Positions 16,070-26,228 of a stretch of 64,000 nucleotides of DNA are shown here, in pieces; the stretch's first letter is position 1; every line of letters starts with the position of its first letter. The notes below the pieces were generated by a model. The model made no database searches. It was not told the DNA's origin and worked only from the letters and a program-made list of their open reading frames with translations. The translations under genes and the position numbers were made by a program. Location of the stretch: contig DJTE01000028.1 of NCBI GenBank assembly GCA_002439165.1, positions 13,225-77,224 on the forward strand, in the 5' to 3' direction. The DNA comes from Chryseobacterium indologenes. GTDB taxonomy: Bacteria; Bacteroidota; Bacteroidia; Flavobacteriales; Weeksellaceae.

Positions 16070-18723
16070 ATGAAACATTATTTCTTCATTTTCGCACTGA
16101 TGGTTCCTCTTCTGGGATTTTCACAGTGGACAAAAACAGAGCTCCGGACTCAGAAAGTAAAGAAATCTCAGGAAAAGCTTGAGTATTCGGCCCTTTATTT
16201 ATTAAACGCAGACCAGCTCAGACAAAATCTTGAAAAAGTATCTGACCGGTTCTCCGGAGGAAAAGGAGTGATCATTTCAATTCCTGCTGCCAGCGGTAAG
16301 CTTGAAAAATTTCAGGTATGGGAATCTTCCAATATGGATCCTGCTCTTCAGGCAAAGTATCCCGACATCAGATCTTATGTAGGAACAGGAGTGGACGATC
16401 CGTCAGTCTATCTGAGGTTCAGCCTTTCTCCGGTGGGTTTCTCATCCATGATAACACGATCAGGAGGCTCAGAATTTATTGAACCCTATACGGAAGACCG
16501 TAAAATTTATGCTGTATTCGATTCCAATGCCAGAAGGGGACAGGATAAAGAACCCTTTGAATGTACGGTTATGGAAGAGGCTGAAAAAAAAAACACTGTT
16601 GCCGCTAAAAAAACCGCTGGATTTAATGTATTCAGGCTGGCTTTATCCTGTACAGGAGAATATGCCCAATATCATTTAACGGTTTCCGGAACTCCGGCAA
16701 CGGCAACAGATGCTGAAAAAAAAGCGGTTATACTGGCTGCAATGAATGCTACCTTAACAAGGCTGAACAGTGTTTTTGAAAAAGATCTTTCACTGCATTT
16801 CAATCTCATCGCCGAGAACGAGACCGTCATATTTCTTAATTCCACAACAGATCCTTATACGAATGGCGGACCTAATGAAGCCAATACTCAGATTTCTGCA
16901 TTGATCCCGGCGGCAAATTATGATATGGGGCACCTGATAGATAAAAAAGGAGCCAATGGAGCAGCCGGGTTAGGGGTAATCTGTAATAACAGTTCAAAGG
17001 CAGCGGGATGGACTGCCCACAATTTTCCCGAAGGTGATAAATTTGACATCGATTACGTAGCCCATGAAATGGGGCATCAGATGGGGCAGGGCATTCATAC
17101 ACTTTCACAACTACGCAGGCCGATCAGAGGGTGGAGCCGGGAAGTGGAAGCACTATTATGGCCTATACCGGGATAACAGGCAATTCAGATGTACAGTTTA
17201 ATTCCAATGATTATTTTCATACCAACAGCGTTACACAGATTAAAAATAAAATAAACAGCATAAGCTGTGGTACGAATGTTCCTTTTTCGATACCTGCACC
17301 CAACATCAGCGCAGGAGCAGACTACATCATTCCTAAATCTACGGCATTTGTGCTGACTGCTTCAACCACTGATACGAATCCTGCAGCTTATACCTACAAC
17401 TGGGAACAGGCCGATCAGGCTGCCAATGCGCAGATCGGAAGCGGAAATACTTCAGCAGCCTATCCTGAGAAACCGACGGGACCAACTTTCAGATCAGTAC
17501 CGCCTGTAAGTTCTCCTGTCAGATATTTCCCGGAATTTTATAAGGTGCTGGCAGGCGTAATGTCCACCCGTTGGGAGAGTGTATCAGGTGTAGGTCGTGA
17601 TCTTAATTTTGCGGCTACCCTAAGAAATAATAATCCAATCAATCCACAGACCGGTAAAGACGCTACGGTTGTTACGGTAAATGCCAATGCAGGTCCTTTC
17701 AAGGTCACCTCACCGGTATTCGGGCAATCACTAAGTTCCGGAAGCACACTGAATGTAACCTGGGATGTCGCCAATACCAATCAGGCCCCGATCAGTACAG
17801 CCAATGTAAATATCAAGCTTTCTAAAGACGGAGGACAGACATTTACTGTCATTGCAGCCAATACTCCGAATGACGGCAATGAGCAGATTACGATACCGGC
17901 CGGTTCTATTTCTGCCAATGCCTATATCCTTGTTGAAGCAGTTGGAAATGTTTATTATGCTGTAAGCCCGAGCTTTGTAATTGATTATACTGTGGCCGGT
18001 GAAACCTGTAACACCTATACATATACCGGAGCTGCTGTCCCTATTACAGATGGCCCGGGAGGAAACGCAATATCTTCACCAAGAGTGATCGCTCCTTTAA
18101 CGGTAAATAATCCGGGTATTATTACCAAAATAACAGTAACACCTTCCGTCACCCATACCTATGTGCAGGATCTGGCAATAGGAATAGAAGGACCTTCAGG
18201 TGCGTCTGCCCTTATATGGAACAGATCATGTAACTCTCAGAGTAATATTGTTGCCACTTTCAGTGATACCGGAGCAGCTGCCGTATGTACCACTCCAATC
18301 CAGGGAGAGGTAAAATCTAATGAATCGTTAGGAATATTTGCAGGACATCCGGCTCAGGGGCAATGGAAATTATTTGCTTCCGACAATTACCCCGGAGATA
18401 CGGGAAATATCAACGGATGGAGTCTTCAGGTATGTACCCGCCAGACGGAGACACTGGGCATCAAAGAAACTTCTGCAATGGATGACGATATTAAGATTTA
18501 TCCTAATCCAACAGATGGAAATTTCTTCATTAAATCCAGAAATATAAAAGGAGAAATGAAGGTGACGATGTTCGATGCAAGCGGAAGGCTGGTTCATTCA
18601 TCAGCTTATAAGGGTGAAAACGAGACAACCAAAGAATTCAATGTGCATGTTCCGAAAGGAGTGTATATAATCAGCATCAATTCTTCAAAAGGAGTTTATA
18701 ACAGTAAGCTTGTTGTAAAATAA
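16070..18723 (+). pseudogene. Secreted reprolysin-like metallopeptidase with P-domain and T9SS type A tail, frameshifted
   Basis: Two overlapping frames make one gene. The first (16070-17176) has a signal peptide (about 1-20), a propeptide and the start of the M12-type zinc motif HEMGHQMG (from residue 332). Then the frame is lost and ends IRGWSREVEALLWPIPG. The second frame continues with GHSYTFTTTQADQRVEPGSG, a proprotein-convertase P-domain (LTVNNPGIITKITVT to GWSLQVC) and a type A sorting tail (IYPNPTDGNFF, ending KLVVK). Adding one G to the GGGG run at 17083-17086 restores HExGHxxGxxH (HEMGHQMGAGH) and a protein of about 884 residues. The GTG at 17131 is not a real start. It is either a recent inactivating deletion or a sequencing error. 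Confidence 0.88.
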
Positions 18724-18748
18724 ATAATAGACTTATCATATATTCAGT

Positions 18749-18778
18749 AAAGGACCGGCAATTTGCCGGTCCTTTTTT
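18749..18778 (+). terminator. Strong rho-independent terminator
   Basis: Arms aaaggaccggcaa and ttgccggtccttt are perfectly complementary around a minimal loop and followed by six T. It ends the metallopeptidase transcript. Confidence 0.92.
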
Positions 18779-18786
18779 ACGGAAGC

Positions 18787-18817
18787 TTGTATTTCGACTT
18801 TGTTTACCGTATTTTTA
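18787..18817 (+). promoter_or_regulatory. Candidate promoter of the AraC-type gene
   Basis: TTG (18787-18789), 20 bases and TATTTTTA (18810-18817, one mismatch to TAnnTTTG) lie between the terminator and the ATG at 18839. Its position argues against a longer reading frame that would start at 18800. Confidence 0.4.
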
Positions 18818-18838
18818 TGCCATCAATGCCTATCCCCA

Positions 18839-19720
18839 ATGAATCCTATATCTGTTCTTCATATTGATCTTTTTCAGCCCGGTAAAAATGCTTCAGATTT
18901 TTATTTCAATACCCTGAAAAACCATCTTATCCTGGGACACCGGCATATTGAAAAACCTCACAGACATGACTTTTATGCCGTTGTACTTTTTACGCAGGGA
19001 AAAGGAATTCATGAGATCGATTTTCAGAAATATGAAGTTTCGGCAGGCAGTCTTTTCTTTTTATCGCCGGGCCAGATACACAGCTGGGAACTTTCGGAAG
19101 ATATTGACGGGTATATTTTTTTCAGTTCACAGGGGTTTTATGAAATGCATTATGTAAGCCAGAAGCTCAGGAATTTTCCTTTCTTCGGTTCTGTGTCTTT
19201 TCCCAGAAAGCTTCAGCTGGATAAGGTGGAATTGCAAAATAATATCCATCTGTTTCAGGAGCTGGAAAAAGAGCATTATGGTAAACAGATCATGAGAGAA
19301 GGAAGAATTCTTTCTCTCATGTCCCAGATATTTATTAATACCACCCGGTTGTTTTCAAAGGATATGGATACATTATCTTCCTCTGCCGGTCTCTCTTATT
19401 TTAAACACTATCAGGATTTTGAAGATCTTATCGAGCTGCATTTTACCCAACAGAAGTCCATTGGCTATTATGCGGATTTATTGGGAATATCTTCAAAGCA
19501 TTTAAACAGGGTAGTGCAGACAACAGTTCAGAAAACCGCAACGGAAGTCATTACAGAAAGAGTAGTCCTGGAGGCCAAAAGAATGCTGATGTACCTTAAT
19601 GAAAGCCTGGTGGAAATCGCTTTCAGGCTGGGATATGAAGAATATTCCTACTTTGTAAGAGTATTCCGGAAAAGCTCCGGAATGACTCCTACTCAGTTTA
19701 TGAGGAAATATAAGGCCTGA
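18839..19720 (+). CDS. AraC family transcriptional regulator
   Basis: The 293-residue protein has an N-terminal cupin-like sensor region (KPHRHDFYAVVLFTQGKG, LSPGQIHSW) and a C-terminal pair of helix-turn-helix motifs (IGYYADLLGISSKHLNRVV and LVEIAFRLGYEEYSYFVRVFRK followed by GMTPTQF), as in AraC/XylS proteins. The ATG at 18839 (MNPISVLHIDLFQPG) was preferred to one 13 codons upstream because the candidate promoter overlaps the latter. The ligand and target genes are unknown. It lies between the frameshifted peptidase and ccoG, transcribed toward ccoG. Confidence 0.9.
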   Translation: MNPISVLHIDLFQPGKNASDFYFNTLKNHLILGHRHIEKPHRHDFYAVVLFTQGKGIHEIDFQKYEVSAGSLFFLSPGQIHSWELSEDIDGYIFFSSQGFYEMHYVSQKLRNFPFFGSVSFPRKLQLDKVELQNNIHLFQELEKEHYGKQIMREGRILSLMSQIFINTTRLFSKDMDTLSSSAGLSYFKHYQDFEDLIELHFTQQKSIGYYADLLGISSKHLNRVVQTTVQKTATEVITERVVLEAKRMLMYLNESLVEIAFRLGYEEYSYFVRVFRKSSGMTPTQFMRKYKA

Positions 19721-19748
19721 TGGTTTAATATTGTTTCAGATTCCGGGA

Positions 19749-21191
19749 TCACAGTGCCAGTTTAAAAGGTCCTTCAAAAGTAGTTTCAAATGAGTCTACC
19801 AGAGTGCCTTTTTCATCAAAAACACCGATCACCATATTCTGTTTGGAGAGCCTGATCTCTTCTTCGGGGAAAGAGATATTAATATTTCCTTTTAGAATTT
19901 CATCTCCTTTCAGAACAATTTTTTCAGAGCCGAAATAGGTGATCTCAGCATTGGAAGGAGTGATTACTCTGATATAAAGCGTCTTTTTCTCATTGGACTT
20001 GTTTAAAAGAGTGTAAATAAAGGTATTGGTGATTTTACCGTTCTTTACAAAGAAAGTAGAACCGGCAGGTTTAATAAATTTGGCTTCCATAGATCCGCGG
20101 TCATACATTAAAAACCCGAGAAATCCGATGAGCAGGGCCAGAATTACCGTAGTTGCCTTCATTCTTGACGTAAATCTGAATTTTTCCCGGTTTTCAATCT
20201 CCGATTCTGTGGCATAGCGGATCAGCCCTTTTGGAAGTCCTACCTTCTCCATAACTTCATCACAGGCATCGATGCATGCTGTACAGTTGACGCATTCCAG
20301 CTGCTGTCCGTTTCTGATGTCAATCCCCGTAGGACATACCACCACACATTGATGGCAGTCGATACAGTCTCCTTTTCCCGCCGCTTTCCGGTCTTCATTA
20401 TTTCTCCATTTAGAACGGCCTTCCCCTCTTTTAAAGTCATAATAAACATTAATGGTCTGCTTATCGATCAGTACTCCCTGAAGTCTACCATACGGACAAA
20501 CCAGTGTGCATACCTGCTCGCGGAGCCATGCAAATACAAAATAGAAAGTCATTGTAAAAAAGATCATGGTGATAAACTTCAGCGGGTGCTCGGAAGGCCC
20601 CTCAATCATGATCTGGAAAACCTCTTCATATCCTACAATATACATGAACATAAACGTGGATATAACCAGAGAAATCAAGAGAAATACACTCCATTTGGTT
20701 AATCTTTTTCTTATTTTTTCAGCATCCCACTCCTGCCTGTCAAGTTTCATCTGCTTATTCCGGTCGCCTTCAATCCAGTATTCAATTTTACGGAATACCA
20801 TTTCCATGAAAAGGGTCTGGGGACAAAGCCAGCCGCAGAATATACGCCCGAAAACAACGGTAAACAGCATCACAAAAATCACAGAAGTTACAGCTCCCAA
20901 AGCGAGAATAAAGAAATCCTGAAGATAGAAAGGCTGCCCCAGAATGAAAAACCTTCTGTCGATCACATTAATCAGGAGAAATGGGTTGCCGTTTATTTTT
21001 ATAAAAGGAAGCCCGAAGAACAATGCGAGAAGAGCATAACTGGTATAATTCCTGTAATTGGTATATTTTCCTTTAGGTTTCCGTGGAAATACCCACTTTC
21101 TTTTTCCGGTTTCATCCATGGTTCCCACCGAATTTCTGAATTCTTCGTTGTCGGTTTCGATGAACTTGCTGTTGCCTGATTCTGCACTCAT
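19749..21191 (-). CDS. ccoG: Cytochrome c oxidase accessory protein CcoG (FixG/RdxA)
   Basis: The 480-residue protein has several membrane segments in its first 220 residues, including the FCGWLCPQTLFME and CTLVCPYGRLQG motifs. A ferredoxin-like domain follows with two cysteine sets (CIDCHQCVVVCPTG and CVNCTACIDAC) for [4Fe-4S] clusters, then a further membrane segment and an Ig-like extracytoplasmic domain. CcoG supports copper delivery for cbb3-type cytochrome oxidase assembly. The oxidase operon itself is not in the window. Confidence 0.95.
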   Translation of the reverse strand: MSAESGNSKFIETDNEEFRNSVGTMDETGKRKWVFPRKPKGKYTNYRNYTSYALLALFFGLPFIKINGNPFLLINVIDRRFFILGQPFYLQDFFILALGAVTSVIFVMLFTVVFGRIFCGWLCPQTLFMEMVFRKIEYWIEGDRNKQMKLDRQEWDAEKIRKRLTKWSVFLLISLVISTFMFMYIVGYEEVFQIMIEGPSEHPLKFITMIFFTMTFYFVFAWLREQVCTLVCPYGRLQGVLIDKQTINVYYDFKRGEGRSKWRNNEDRKAAGKGDCIDCHQCVVVCPTGIDIRNGQQLECVNCTACIDACDEVMEKVGLPKGLIRYATESEIENREKFRFTSRMKATTVILALLIGFLGFLMYDRGSMEAKFIKPAGSTFFVKNGKITNTFIYTLLNKSNEKKTLYIRVITPSNAEITYFGSEKIVLKGDEILKGNINISFPEEEIRLSKQNMVIGVFDEKGTLVDSFETTFEGPFKLAL

Positions 21192-21456
21192 TGCTTTACT
21201 TTATTTAATTGAAAAAGTATTAAGGTAATATTTGAGGCCGGATCAAGTTGTTTTTCAGTCAGTTTTACAAAGGAAAATTTTATTGATCTCCCACCTGTGC
21301 AAAGGTCTTGATTAAACTTTTTGAGTACTAATATTATCTACTTCAAAAATAGGACAATTGGGACATTTTTATTTTTCCTGTAAAGCAGGTCAAAATGAGA
21401 GAATAGATTGTGAAACTGTTCCTGATGTTGTAAATTACCCTCTTTAAAAATGAAGT

Positions 21457-22350
21457 ATGAAAAATATCTGCAGAACAGGTCTGATTGGTTTGGTTTTCGC
21501 ATTGGTAAACTGTCAATCTGTAAATAACAGCACAATGTTTTATGATGGGGTACAGCCTGAAAAAATTTCAGATCAGTTCAGCTTTACGGAAGGTCCTTCA
21601 TCCGATAAAGAAGGAAATGTTTATTTCACGGACCAGCCTAATGATAAAATTTACCTGTGGGACTGGAAAACCAATCAGGTGACTTTATTTCTCGATAAAA
21701 CAGGAAGAGCCAACGGAACTCACTTCGATAAAGATGATTTTCTGATTACCTGTTCCGATGAGCAGGGCGAAATGTGGAAAATTTCAAAGAATAAAAAAGT
21801 GGAAATTCTGTTTAAAGGTTTTGAAGGAAAACGCCTGAACGGGCCCAACGATATCTGGAATGATGCTTTTGGAGGGATGTATTTTACAGATCCTTTATAT
21901 GAAAGAGATTATTGGGTGGATTTCAAACAGGAGCTGCCTCATAAAAGTCTCTATTACAGAAATAAAAATGGGAAAATCAGCAAATTAGAGACCTTCACCC
22001 AACCCAATGGAATTGTAGGCAGTGAAACCATGAGGAAACTGTATATTTCAGATATTGATGCCGGAAAGACCTATGAGTACGATATCCTGGGCGAAGGCAA
22101 ATTATCCGAAAGAAAACTGTTCTGTGAAATGGGCTCTGATGGGATGACTTTAGACAAACACGGAAATCTTTACCTGACGGGTGATGGAGTACACGTTTTT
22201 AACCGCAAGGGAAAAAAGATCTATCACATCCCGATTCCTGAAAAATGGACTTCTAATGTAACTTTCGGAGGAGAAAATAACGATGTTTTATTCATCACGG
22301 CATCAAAATCAGTGTATGTTTTACCAACAAAAGTACGGGGAGTGAAATAA
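21457..22350 (+). CDS. SMP-30/gluconolactonase-like lipoprotein
   Basis: The 297-residue protein has a lipoprotein signal (LVNC, Cys19) and a six-bladed beta-propeller of the SMP-30/gluconolactonase/LRE type. Visible blade motifs include FTEGPSSDKEGNVYFTDQP, RLNGPNDIWNDAFGGMYFTDP, TQPNGIVGS, and SDGMTLDKHGNLYLTGDG, which supply the metal-site Glu, Asn and Asp residues. Such enzymes hydrolyse sugar lactones and related esters. The true substrate cannot be told from sequence. The lipid anchor places it in the periplasm or on the outer membrane. Confidence 0.87.
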   Translation: MKNICRTGLIGLVFALVNCQSVNNSTMFYDGVQPEKISDQFSFTEGPSSDKEGNVYFTDQPNDKIYLWDWKTNQVTLFLDKTGRANGTHFDKDDFLITCSDEQGEMWKISKNKKVEILFKGFEGKRLNGPNDIWNDAFGGMYFTDPLYERDYWVDFKQELPHKSLYYRNKNGKISKLETFTQPNGIVGSETMRKLYISDIDAGKTYEYDILGEGKLSERKLFCEMGSDGMTLDKHGNLYLTGDGVHVFNRKGKKIYHIPIPEKWTSNVTFGGENNDVLFITASKSVYVLPTKVRGVK

Positions 22351-22527
22351 CCTTTAAATCCGGTTAAAATTTTTTAAAACTCCAGCTTTTATCGGAATCG
22401 ATGAAGACACCTGCGTGTTGAGTTTAAAATAGACAAATTCTATTTACCACTCAATAAAAGATCTGCCAAATCTGCAAGATCAGCGAGCGATCTGAAAATA
22501 AAGAATTCGTTTATTCATGGCAGTTAC

Positions 22528-22562
22528 AAAAAAATGAGCCAACTTTCCTAAATAAAGTTGGC
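22528..22562 (-). terminator. Terminator of the DEAD-box helicase gene
   Basis: On the minus strand, gccaacttt and aaagttggc form a 9-bp stem with a short loop, followed by tcattttttt. It lies about 45 bases after the helicase stop. Confidence 0.75.
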
Positions 22563-22607
22563 CCATCAATATCTCAAAATTGCTGAATTTTTGCGTCTTT
22601 GCAAATT

Positions 22608-23915
22608 TTAATAAGCAACCTCCATTTTCACCTTTTTCCCTTTCAGTTTTTCATTCTGAAGCTTTCTTAAAACTGTATTCACCTTATTTCTGGTAACAGC
22701 AACGTAGGATGTGGTATCTTTTACTTCGATAACCCCAACATCTTCTTTCAGTAATTCTCCTTTTTTAAGTAAATATCCTACAATATCTACTTTGTTTACT
22801 TTGTCTTTTTTTCCTGCACTGATGTAGATCGTCTGGAAAGGAGTCTTCTGCGGAACTTTATCAAATCCGGCAACACTTTCTTCAGGGGTATCGTTTTTAA
22901 TGAAAGGGAAATTTTCTTCTTCCGTCATGATCAGATAAACAAAACCTTTCGCATTCATCCTGGCAGTACGGCCGTTTCTGTGGATGAAAGCATCTTCTTT
23001 GGGAGGCAACTGATAATGAACAATAGATTCTACTTCCGGAATATCGAGTCCACGGGCGGCAAGATCCGTTGTAATAAGGATTCTGGCAGAATCATTTCTG
23101 AATTTCAGTAGTGCGCGTTCTCTTTCATCCTGCTCCATTCCGCCGTGGAATGTTTCTCTGTCTATTCCCATCTGATGAAGCAGTTCGGAGATACGGTCTA
23201 CCGCTTCCCGGTGATTACAGAAGATCAGGGTTCTTTTATTTCCGATTTTACAGACCAGATTGAAAAGAGTATCCAGCTTTTCTTCAGGAATGGTCATTAC
23301 TTTTCTCAGCTGGAGATCCGGTTTAATATCGTTTTCTTTCAGGAAACTGATGGTCTTCTCATCTTTTAATCCGGTAAAAGCCGGAATCTCATCCATTGCT
23401 GTTGCAGAGGTCAGAATTCTTTGAGAAAGTCCTTTTAGAGAATTACAGATAAATTCCATATCATCATGAAAACCCAGTTCCAGGGCTTTGTCAAATTCAT
23501 CCAGAACCAAAGTCTTAACCGTTTTCGGATCAAAATTATTGTTCCTTACGTGATAGGTAACTCTTCCCGGAGTCCCGATTAAAACAGCAGGAGCTTCAGT
23601 TAAATTATTGACTTCAATCTTTTTATCGTGACCACCATAGCACACGGAAACCTTAAAATCTGTTCCCATCGCTTTGAAAACCTGTTCAATCTGTAAAGCC
23701 AGCTCTCTGGCAGGCACTAAAATCAACGCCTGAACACCCTGAACATTTTTTTTCAGATTTCGAAGAACCGGAAATAAAAATGCAAGTGTTTTCCCGGATC
23801 CGGTAGGAGAGAGCAGAACAATATCCGTATTGTTTTCAGATGCCTTATAAGTGGATTTCTGCATCTGATTCATCTCCTGAATCTGCAGCTTTTGATAGAT
23901 CGATTGTAGTTCCAT
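22608..23915 (-). CDS. DEAD-box RNA helicase with DbpA-type C-terminal domain
   Basis: The 435-residue protein has the helicase core: SPTGSGKT (motif I), PARELALQ (Ia), TPGR (Ib), DEFD in place of DEAD (motif II), SAT (III), TDLAARGLD (V) and HRNGRTAR (VI). Residues from about 360 (QTIYISAGKKDKV) form a DbpA-like RNA-binding domain. In E. coli, DbpA acts on 23S rRNA during 50S assembly; this protein may do the same, but the variant motif II and shorter length make the exact orthology uncertain. A TACCTTTG box lies five bases upstream of the chosen ATG. Confidence 0.88.
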   Translation of the reverse strand: MELQSIYQKLQIQEMNQMQKSTYKASENNTDIVLLSPTGSGKTLAFLFPVLRNLKKNVQGVQALILVPARELALQIEQVFKAMGTDFKVSVCYGGHDKKIEVNNLTEAPAVLIGTPGRVTYHVRNNNFDPKTVKTLVLDEFDKALELGFHDDMEFICNSLKGLSQRILTSATAMDEIPAFTGLKDEKTISFLKENDIKPDLQLRKVMTIPEEKLDTLFNLVCKIGNKRTLIFCNHREAVDRISELLHQMGIDRETFHGGMEQDERERALLKFRNDSARILITTDLAARGLDIPEVESIVHYQLPPKEDAFIHRNGRTARMNAKGFVYLIMTEEENFPFIKNDTPEESVAGFDKVPQKTPFQTIYISAGKKDKVNKVDIVGYLLKKGELLKEDVGVIEVKDTTSYVAVTRNKVNTVLRKLQNEKLKGKKVKMEVAY

Positions 23916-23919
23916 GCTG

Positions 23920-23927
23920 CAAAGGTA
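23920..23927 (-). promoter_or_regulatory. Candidate -7 element (TACCTTTG) abutting helicase start
   Basis: TACCTTTG on the minus strand is a perfect TAnnTTTG and lies four bases before the helicase ATG. The expected transcription start would fall at or inside the start codon, so the message may be leaderless or the start may be downstream. No -33 TTG was found at normal spacing. Confidence 0.4.
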
Positions 23928-24111
23928 GTGATTTGAAGAGTATATTTAATAAAGGTATCAATCGTAAAGGGGCAATCTGCTTTGCTTGGGAATTCTAAAG
24001 GTATTTATAAATTTGACATTTCACTTGCGAAGCAATATTCACAATTCACTCCTCTTTACATTAATATTGATAACCAGTTGTTTACGGAATCAAAAGCTAA
24101 GGGGTGAAATA

Positions 24112-24142
24112 TTGTTTATCTCAAATAAAATTTGTACCTTTG
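24112..24142 (+). promoter_or_regulatory. rpsA promoter
   Basis: TTG (24112-24114), a 20-base spacer and TACCTTTG (24135-24142) match the Bacteroidetes housekeeping promoter very well. It predicts a leader of about 115 bases before the rpsA ATG, long enough for regulation by S1 itself. The rest of the gap upstream (23928-24111) holds nothing I can name. Confidence 0.75.
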
Positions 24143-24263
24143 CACCCACTTTTTGTGTTAAAGGTCTGAGAAAGTAAAATATTCAATATTAATAACTTCC
24201 GTATTTTTCAGTCACATTGATTAAGACCGTTGAAAGAGAAGGAATACAAATTTATTTAGAATT

Positions 24264-26054
24264 ATGTCAAAAGAGACAAATTCAGCAGAATTATTATTAA
24301 ACCAAAATGTAGCACCTGAACAATTTGACTGGGATTCATTCGAATCTGGTCTTGATGCTGATGCTAGAAAAGAGAAAAGCGATTTAGAAGAAATCTACAA
24401 CGGATCTTTAAACAACCTGGACGATAACGACGTTCTGATTGGTAAAGTGGTAAGATTAACTGATAAAGAAGCTATCGTAGACATCAACTTCAAATCTGAA
24501 GGTGTTATCTCTCTTAACGAATTCCGTTACAACCAGGGCCTAAAAGTAGGTGATGAGGTAGAAGTAATGGTTGACAGAAGAGAAGACAAAACTGGTCAGT
24601 TACAGTTATCTCACAGAAAAGCAAGAACGCTTAAAGCTTGGGATAAAGTAAACGAACTTCACGAAACTGGTGAAATCGTTAACGGTTTTGTTAAATCCAG
24701 AACTAAAGGTGGTATGATCGTTGACGTTCACGGAATCGAAGCATTCTTACCAGGTTCTCAAATTGACGTTAAGCCAATTAAAGATTACGATCAGTTCGTA
24801 GGAAAAACTATGGAGTTCAAAGTTGTGAAAATCAACCCTGAATTCAAAAACGTAGTAGTTTCTCACAAAGCATTGATCGAAGCAGATATCGAAGGTCAGA
24901 AAAAAGAAATCATCGCTCAGCTTGAAAAAGGTCAGGTTCTTGAAGGTACTGTTAAGAACATCACTTCTTACGGTGTATTCATTGACTTAGGTGGTGTAGA
25001 TGGATTGATCCACATTACAGACCTTTCTTGGTCTAGAGTGAACCACCCATCCGAAATCCTTGAGGACGGACAGACTGTAAAAGTAGTTATCCTTGATTTC
25101 GATGATGAGAAAACAAGAATCCAGTTAGGTATGAAGCAATTAGAAGCTCATCCTTGGGATGCTCTTTCTGCTGACCTGAAAGTAGGTGACAAAGTAAAAG
25201 GAAAAGTAGTAGTTCTTGCTGACTATGGTGCATTCGTAGAAATCGCTCCAGGTGTAGAAGGATTAATCCACGTTTCTGAAATGTCTTGGTCTACTCACTT
25301 AAGATCTGCCGGAGATTTCGTAAAAGTAGGTGATGAAGTTGAAGCTGAAGTATTAACTTTAGACAGAGAAGAAAGAAAAATTTCTCTTGGTATCAAGCAG
25401 TTATCTAAAGATCCATGGGAAAACATCGAAGCTAAGTATCCGGTAGGATCTCAGCATGTAGGAACGGTAAGAAACTTCACTAACTTTGGTGTATTCGTAG
25501 AGTTAGAAGAAGGTATCGACGGATTAATCTACATCTCTGATCTTTCCTGGACTAAGAAAATCAAGCACCCATCTGAGTTCTGTGCAGTAGGTGATAAATT
25601 AGATGTTGTAGTTCTTGAGCTTGATATTCAGGCTAGAAGATTATCTCTGGGTCACAAGCAATTGACTGAAAACCCGTGGGATAAATTCGAAACTAAATAT
25701 GCTGAAGGAACTATCCACGCTGGTAAAGCAGTAGAAGTTCACGATAAAGGAGCTTCTGTACAATTCGAAGATGCTGAGGTTGAAGCATTCTGCCCTTCAA
25801 GATTATTAGAGAAAGAAGATGGATCTAAAATCAAAAAAGGTGAAGAAGCTGATTTCAAAGTAATTGAATTCAACAAAGAGTTCAAGAGAGTTGTAGTTTC
25901 TCACACAGGGATCTTCAGAGACGAAGAAAAGAAAAATGTTAAAGAAGCTTCTTCCAGAAACGTATCTTCTTCTTCTAACAACGAAGAAAGATCTACTCTT
26001 GGAGACATCGATGCATTAGCAGAGTTGAAAAGAAAAATGGAAGAAGGTAAATAA
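24264..26054 (+). CDS. rpsA: 30S ribosomal protein S1
   Basis: The 596-residue protein contains six S1 (OB-fold) domains, beginning at about residues 55, 140, 225, 310, 395 and 480, with typical cores such as GVFIDLGGVDGLIHITDLSW and GVFVELEEGIDGLIYISDLSW. A charged, serine-rich tail follows. S1 binds mRNA on the small subunit. Codon choice is visibly more uniform than in neighbours (many GGT, AAC, GAA), as expected for a highly expressed gene. A good promoter and a strong terminator make it monocistronic. Confidence 0.97.
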   Translation: MSKETNSAELLLNQNVAPEQFDWDSFESGLDADARKEKSDLEEIYNGSLNNLDDNDVLIGKVVRLTDKEAIVDINFKSEGVISLNEFRYNQGLKVGDEVEVMVDRREDKTGQLQLSHRKARTLKAWDKVNELHETGEIVNGFVKSRTKGGMIVDVHGIEAFLPGSQIDVKPIKDYDQFVGKTMEFKVVKINPEFKNVVVSHKALIEADIEGQKKEIIAQLEKGQVLEGTVKNITSYGVFIDLGGVDGLIHITDLSWSRVNHPSEILEDGQTVKVVILDFDDEKTRIQLGMKQLEAHPWDALSADLKVGDKVKGKVVVLADYGAFVEIAPGVEGLIHVSEMSWSTHLRSAGDFVKVGDEVEAEVLTLDREERKISLGIKQLSKDPWENIEAKYPVGSQHVGTVRNFTNFGVFVELEEGIDGLIYISDLSWTKKIKHPSEFCAVGDKLDVVVLELDIQARRLSLGHKQLTENPWDKFETKYAEGTIHAGKAVEVHDKGASVQFEDAEVEAFCPSRLLEKEDGSKIKKGEEADFKVIEFNKEFKRVVVSHTGIFRDEEKKNVKEASSRNVSSSSNNEERSTLGDIDALAELKRKMEEGK

Positions 26055-26076
26055 TCTTTGATCCATTATAAATAGT

Positions 26077-26106
26077 AAGCCACTCATTTTTGAGTGGCTT
26101 TTTTGT
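26077..26106 (+). terminator. rpsA terminator
   Basis: Arms aagccactca and tgagtggctt form a perfect 10-bp stem with loop tttt, followed by more T, 22 bases after the rpsA stop. Confidence 0.92.
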
Positions 26107-26228
26107 TTTATATTTTTCAGGAGCTTTTTCCCGCTATCCACTCATACTCCTCACGCCGTGGCTCTTCCAGCTCTGAATCCTTTCGCTTTTCCTTTCATGT
26201 TGCGGGGTAACCGTTACTATCGGGGCTA

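Noticed and set aside
17131..18723. Separate gene starting with GTG at 17131
   Set aside because: The frame continues upstream through a peptidase zinc motif when one G is added; it is the second half of the frameshifted gene.
23986..24177. 63-residue frame upstream of rpsA
   Set aside because: It covers the rpsA promoter and has no protein-like composition.
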